Positions 51,480-53,124 of a DNA stretch of 53,124 bases are shown piece by piece (positions within the stretch are counted from its first letter, which is position 1; each line of letters begins with the position of its first letter). The notes beneath the pieces are model-generated. The model did not search any database. It saw only the letters and a program-made list of their open reading frames with translations, and was not told the origin of the DNA. The stretch lies in contig VENA01000037.1 of assembly GCA_009711785.1 (NCBI GenBank), forward strand, positions 1 to 53,124. Reading direction: 5' to 3'. This stretch comes from Bacillota bacterium (GTDB taxonomy: Bacteria; Bacillota; Clostridia; Tissierellales; MES13). The translations under genes were made by a program, and so were the position numbers.

Positions 51480-52079
51480 TTGGAAGTAAAAGTAATAATT
51501 TTATTTTTTATATTATTTTTAATAGGATTATTTATTATTGGGTTATTTAAATTTAAATCAAATAAAAAAACAGCAATGATTTTGATTTACATACCTACGT
51601 TGATTTTTATAGTATCAATTGGATTATTTCTCATGCTTTCTCATCAAACAACAGTAGATTCAATACAATTAGAAGTAGAAGGTGAAAATGGTAAGTATAC
51701 TTTAAAAGGTAAATGGCTAGAAAAATATGATTATTATTCATATGGAACAGACATATTAGTTTTTTATGCTCCTGACAATCAAAAAATTCCAGTGGTAGTA
51801 AAAGAGGATATGAAAAACCAAATACAGAAAGGGATTCTGAGTCATGCCAAAGACATGCTTAAAGGAAGCAAAAATTATATAATTGGACTTGAACCATAAA
51901 TCTATGGAATAAAAATACAAGAACAATTTGAAGTGAACTTTACAGTACCAAAACACATAGATTCGAAAGATATTATAATTCAATATGTACACATTAAGTG
52001 GGAACCAATGGAACCAGAATTTTATTGGATTAAAACTTATAACGGAAGATATGAAGATACTCCTCACTTTAGTAGATAG
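51480..52079 (+). pseudogene. membrane-anchored protein interrupted by an in-frame TAA
   Basis: TTG 51480 follows AAGGAGAGGTTGAG. Two N-terminal TM segments (about 4-23 and 32-54), then a beta-rich domain. TAA at 51897-51899 would end it at 139 residues, but the same frame stays open another 59 codons (IYGIKIQEQFEVNFTVPKHI ... KWEPMEPEFYWIKTYNGRYE) to TAG 52077-52079, just before an attC. The open continuation and its protein-like composition show the original length was about 199. The shorter product could still be made. Confidence 0.72.
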
Positions 52080-52130
52080 AAAATCAAAAAAATATATATT
52101 AGAGGTAAGGCACTATTATATAAGTACTTC

Positions 52131-52199
52131 CTATAACACTGTAGTCTCGATATTTTACAAAAAACATGTAAAACATCGAGACTACGATAGACGTTAAAT
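52131..52199 (+). other. attC site
   Basis: 69 bp. Left core CTATAAC, right core GTTAAAT. Arms GTAGTCTCGATATTTTAC and GTAAAACATCGAGACTAC pair perfectly. Confidence 0.93.
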
Positions 52200-52269
52200 G
52201 AAATGCTGGATATTGAGTTGGATAGAATATATTTAAGATTTACGAAAATTAAATAATTTAAGGGGGAAA

Positions 52270-52911
52270 ATGGTGACTAATTTCATTATATGGTTTTGTA
52301 TGCTAGTGGTTGTGATAATAATTTCGACATTTGTTCATGAATTAGGGCATGGAATTTCCTGTTATTTATCAGGAATTAGGGTAAGTACTGGGTTTGATAA
52401 AGTCGGGGATCTAGGCAAGAAACCTTCAAATCTTGAATTTCGTAAGGAATACGATAATTCAGTAAAAATGGCTTGGGATTTAGGTGTACCAATAACATTA
52501 TTGATTGCCATGATTTTTAGTAATTTACTAAGAGTAGGATTATCGACTCAGGCAGTTATTATAGTTGGGGCAGTAGGATACATTAACTCATTGATGCGAC
52601 TAATTCCTTGTGGGAATGCGTTATGGGGATTGATAAAAAGAGGAAGATTAAATCTTGAAGATGAGGTTGGATTGGGGCAAACATGGGAAGAGAAATATGG
52701 AATCAAGGTTTTACGTTATATTCCACTTTCCATATCAATTATAGTATCTCTATATACACTAGATATAACTTTGGATTTATTGAACCAGAAAGCAAATTGG
52801 CTTTTTGATGAAGGCTGGGCATTCACTGCAATAACGGTATTTGCTTTTTTGTTAGGAATGAAGATTTGCGAATGGTTAGATGAAAAATTTCGTATAGATT
52901 GGGGAAGGTAA
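52270..52911 (+). CDS. M50 family (site-2 protease-like) membrane metalloprotease
   Basis: 213 residues. TM1 holds STFVHELGHGISCYL near residue 22: HELGH is the zinc HExxH motif within the membrane, as in M50/M50B-like peptidases. Further TM segments lie near 70-85, 93-110, 145-165 and 185-203. The second metal site (usually NxxPxxxxDG) is not obvious; CGNALWGLI near 115 might correspond. GGGGGAAAATG start: AAGGGGGAAA directly before ATG 52270. Intramembrane proteolysis inferred. Cassette between two strong attC sites. Confidence 0.85.
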   Translation: MVTNFIIWFCMLVVVIIISTFVHELGHGISCYLSGIRVSTGFDKVGDLGKKPSNLEFRKEYDNSVKMAWDLGVPITLLIAMIFSNLLRVGLSTQAVIIVGAVGYINSLMRLIPCGNALWGLIKRGRLNLEDEVGLGQTWEEKYGIKVLRYIPLSISIIVSLYTLDITLDLLNQKANWLFDEGWAFTAITVFAFLLGMKICEWLDEKFRIDWGR

Positions 52912-52933
52912 GTAATTTTTAGTCAAGCACATC

Positions 52934-53005
52934 ATTTAACATGCTATTTGCAGACAGTTCACAAAAAGTATGTGGACCGTCGCAATTATAGCAAAGACGT
53001 TATCT
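52934..53005 (+). other. attC site
   Basis: 72 bp. Left core ATTTAAC, right core GTTATCT. Arms CTATTTGCAGACAGTTCACA and TGTGGACCGTCGCAATTATAG-type pair; main attC family. Confidence 0.92.
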
Positions 53006-53042
53006 AACATAATACATTTAAAATTAGGGGGAAGATTTTACT

Positions 53043-53124
53043 ATGGTTAATGCAACTTTTTTTATGGGGATTCTAGGGGTTATTATTTTCATTACTATAT
53101 TATCAACATTTCAAAAGTTATTAA
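53043..53124 (+). CDS. membrane protein, partial (cut by window end)
   Basis: ATG 53043 after AGGGGGAAGATTTTACT. The first 27 codons give one TM-like stretch, FFMGILGVIIFITILSTFQK. It is the next cassette after the last attC, showing that the array continues to the right. Confidence 0.7.
   Translation, partial: MVNATFFMGILGVIIFITILSTFQKLL

Noticed and set aside
51985..52197. 70-codon rightward frame ending within the attC at 52131
   Set aside because: It overlaps, in another frame, the open extension of the 51480 gene, and runs through attC sequence.
7391..52199. Stop-codon reassignment as the explanation for in-frame TAA/TGA
   Set aside because: Intact genes in the window end with TAA, TAG and TGA at expected lengths, so all three act as stops.
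1620..53005. Interpreting the repeats as a CRISPR array
   Set aside because: Repeat units are variable, contain internal complementary arms, and are spaced by whole genes of varying length rather than ~30-40 bp spacers.
1..53124. tRNA or rRNA genes
   Set aside because: I saw no cloverleaf with a GTTCRANNC-type T-loop or rRNA-like conserved segment. GTTC-containing stretches near 808-841 belong to intron domain V.

Overview
The window is dominated by a long integron-type gene-cassette array. From about 1.6 kb to 47.9 kb, and again from about 51.3 kb to the right edge, genes on the + strand are separated by roughly 50 attC-like recombination sites, about ten of them reduced to half sites. Most are 68-72 bp: a left core of RYYYAAC type (ATATAAC, GTATAAC, ACCTAAC, AGATAAC), two imperfectly complementary arms around a short AAAAA-containing loop, and a right core of GTTRRRY type (GTTATAT, GTTAGAT, GTTAGAC). 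All lie in one orientation, just 3' of the preceding gene. No integron integrase or attI is visible, so this is the inside of a sedentary chromosomal integron or an integrase-less attC cluster (CALIN). The left edge carries the 3' end of a group II intron, truncated at a junction with short repeats that look like the end of another mobile element.

The DNA is very AT-rich (about 30% GC by eye), with strong AGGAGG-type ribosome binding sites, TTG/GTG starts, many single-gene cassettes of Bacillota-like families (SdpI, CPBP proteases, YfjL-like, DUF4269, GyrI-like, YdcF) and a degraded sporulation-sigma-like region 4. I infer a low-GC Bacillota, probably Clostridia, with a spirochaete as the main alternative. 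Integron arrays are classically described from Proteobacteria and a few other phyla, so a large array in this background is the main discovery.

Layout. 0-0.9 kb: group II intron remnant. 1-31 kb: dense array of Zn-ribbon, RES-domain, HIT, YdcF, GNAT, phosphotransferase, CPBP, SdpI, hydrolase, Nudix, Nif3-like, VOC, S41-like lipoprotein, methyltransferase, CHAP, MBL and P-loop cassettes. It includes three copies of one ~385 bp gene-less cassette with a conserved hairpin/U-tract. 31-36.9 kb: a more degraded stretch with half attC sites and gene remnants. 36.9-40 kb: an attC-free island with two leftward genes (an Xre-type regulator and an FMN-binding lipoprotein). 40-47.9 kb: the array resumes, partly degraded, with a sigma remnant, a possible empty mini-cassette, and a second copy of a GNAT cassette fused to a HAD gene. 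47.9-51.3 kb: mostly attC-free, with a leftward anchored protein, a lipoprotein and a ~280 bp duplicated intergenic element. 51.3-53.1 kb: array again.

The genes do not form a pathway. They are independent cassettes, many for small-molecule modification or membrane/envelope functions, and many are pseudogenes (in-frame stops, frameshifts, recombination scars). Few have their own obvious promoter. Genes probably depend on cassette-internal weak promoters or readthrough.
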